Source: Archilochus colubris (Eukaryota > Chordata > Aves > Apodiformes > Trochilidae). From it: a stretch of 64,000 bases of DNA. Shown here one piece after another: positions 62,301-64,000 of this stretch. Positions within the stretch are counted from its first letter, which is position 1, and every line of letters begins with the position of its first letter. The DNA is taken from contig CM041102.1 of the NCBI GenBank assembly GCA_023079485.1, positions 1,869,269 through 1,933,268 on the forward strand, written 5' to 3'. The position numbers and the translations under genes were made by a program. The notes under the pieces were generated by a model. The model ran no database searches and was not told the DNA's origin. It saw only the letters and a list, made by a program, of their open reading frames with translations.

Positions 62301-64000
62301 CCTGGGCTGCAGATTTGGGTTCCTCTGCAGTTACTGTAATCACTTCCACTTGCTTTGCATCTCTCCCCTCCTGCCAGGTGCAGCCAAAGCCCAGGTTAAA
62401 GCCTTGGTGTGGAACACCCAAGGTTACATCAGCCTCTTCTCTCCAGTGTCATTTTTTGATCCACTGAAATAGAACAGCAGCCCCTGAGCTGAGTGCTAGC
62501 AGGTTACCCTACCCTGTAATTAATATTTCTGCCTTTGGTCAATAGTTTAGAGGGTGATCTGCACTTCTGTTTGCAATTGAAATTGAGGAGCAAAGTTCTG
62601 AGAGTCATTTACTGCCTCGTTTCTGCTGAGGGAAAGGTATGGAGCAAGTGGGAGAAATTAGTGAAGTGCTCAGGCGTGATACTTGAGTCGGTGTGGCTGT
62701 TTCTGATGGGTCTCAAACACATGTTCATTCTTCTTATCATCTCTGCTGTGTGAAGCTGCTCAGGGATCTCATTTCTTAGATACAAGATGAGGAGGTTGAG
62801 CTGGAAGAGAAGAAATACACCCAGGCATGGGAGTATAATGGTCTCTGAGCTGCTTTGCATTCTGGGGAAATCTTTCCATATAGCTTGGGCTGGTTTTTTA
62901 GCAAAAAAGAGCACAGAGCTGCCAAAACCTTGGAACAGATTAAATCTAACCTTGTGTGAAAAACAGAGGATAGATCCTTCTCTGGCACAACTATGCTGGG
63001 AAACATTGCTTCCCACCAGCTGAGGATCCAGCCTAGAGGGTCTGGCTTTAGAGGATGGAAAACCACCACAAAACCTCAGCTCTTGGCTTGGCACCCAGCT
63101 TGAAGGGCAATTGTGGCTGGAGTCCACCAGCTCTGCAGCTCACCCAGTGATGAGCAGTGAGGAGATGCTCTAGGTGGGGATGTGACAGCTGGGGGAGGCA
63201 GAAACCTAGGAAAAGTGGTTTGATTTGGTCTGTCAAACAACAGAATATTCTTATGGTAAGAAAGCTAAACCAAGTCTGTGCTTCTCATCAAAAGCAGAAG
63301 AGCATTTGATGACAGGAGTCCTTTGCTTGCTTGCTTGTTCTTATTTGATTTGTGGCATGAGATTGATGAGTTTCTCAGGTGCAGTTGAAGGGAATTGCTG
63401 TGTAATCCTGCACAGCACTATTCATCAGGTTTATCACACAAGTGTGCTTGCAGAGAAGCATCAGTGCAAATGCAATTACTTCCTCTAACTGACAGCTGCA
63501 AGCACAGAGTGCACAAAAGAGCTTTCCCATTCAACTGTAGGTTTTTATTTTAAATTGACTTTGGGGACAACTTGCTCAAGAAATCACACAATCTAATGTC
63601 TTCCCTTCATTTTAATTAGATCTCATGTGCTTTCACTGTGACAATGAGATTTCTTGATGTCACAGCTCTATAAAAATGCCAGTTTGCTTTAAAAGGATTG
63701 TTGCAATCTACAGATGATGCTGCAAGCAAAAAGAAAGCACTGAAGTGCCACTCATGACTACAGTACCCACTGTTTAGTTTATCATTTCGAGTCTCTACAG
63801 AAAGAGAATTATTTACTTTTTATGCCCTGTCCATGAGGCTCCAGCATGTACTCTGCCCTTCAGGAGTCCCAGTGCTCCCCATGCTCCTGGCAGCTCCTTC
63901 AAGAAATTGCATTCAACCCAGAGCTATTATTGGGAGTGGCATTCCATTCCATTCCATGCATTTGAACTAAATGTCCAGGCAGATTAACACAAAAGTGCCA
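59397..64000. other. Noncoding interval, no gene recognised
   Basis: Mixed sequence with an A/AAAC run at 59638-59652 and three ATTCC units near 63940-63957. A 172-codon minus-strand frame (62609-63127) shows no domain. A short exon-like 27-nt stretch near 61091-61117 has only a weak donor. No gene recognised. Confidence 0.6.

Noticed and set aside
62609..63127. 172-codon minus-strand open frame
   Set aside because: Composition and sequence look random and no domain was recognised. The length is compatible with chance.

Overview
This is vertebrate, almost certainly avian, nuclear DNA and probably from a songbird-type genome. The main evidence is four 5'-truncated CR1 LINE copies. Three of them carry the avian-style 3' end: a tandem ATTCTATG tail next to a 'ttggaagggacctcagagatcat' type block. 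The window is otherwise AT-rich and repeat-poor, with low CpG outside two short islands. There is no prokaryotic gene organisation. No tRNA, rRNA, snRNA, CRISPR array or complete protein-coding gene could be recognised. It reads as intergenic sequence or the interior of a long intron.

Layout. Positions 1-3130 are unremarkable noncoding DNA. Positions 3130-4385 form a CpG-rich island that contains a 22-bp GC-rich minisatellite (4014-4385), followed by a decayed CR1 copy. A cluster of GATA-type motifs with a CACCC-type element lies at 7855-8416. Positions 10029-10905 are a low-complexity block: an A-rich flank, a 13-bp polypurine satellite and a 53-base poly(A) run. From 10.9 to 35.6 kb the DNA is noncoding, with several exon-like intervals (acceptor, short open stretch, donor) and transcription-factor-like palindromes. 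CR1 copies lie at 35658-36135 (minus), 40228-40452 (minus) and 44506-44665 (plus). A second small GC-rich island with a 145-codon open frame and a 21-22 bp repeat lies at 43990-44440. A microexon or recursive-splice candidate sits at 45231-45238. Two clusters of nested homeodomain/TEAD/POU-like motifs at 51841-51886 and 54219-54356 resemble vertebrate conserved noncoding enhancers. A 640-bp tetranucleotide pyrimidine array occupies 58751-59396, and the rest is noncoding.

How things fit together. No pathway or operon can be assigned. If the window lies inside a long gene, the plus-strand splice-site pairs at 29.2, 32.2, 44.3, 45.2, 54.5 and 57.6 kb would be the places to look for cryptic, micro- or recursive exons. 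Pseudo-exons of this quality are expected by chance in 64 kb, so each is given low confidence. The clearest biology is repeat biology (CR1 remnants, minisatellites, polypurine tracts) and candidate enhancer motif clusters. I found no convincing undescribed system.
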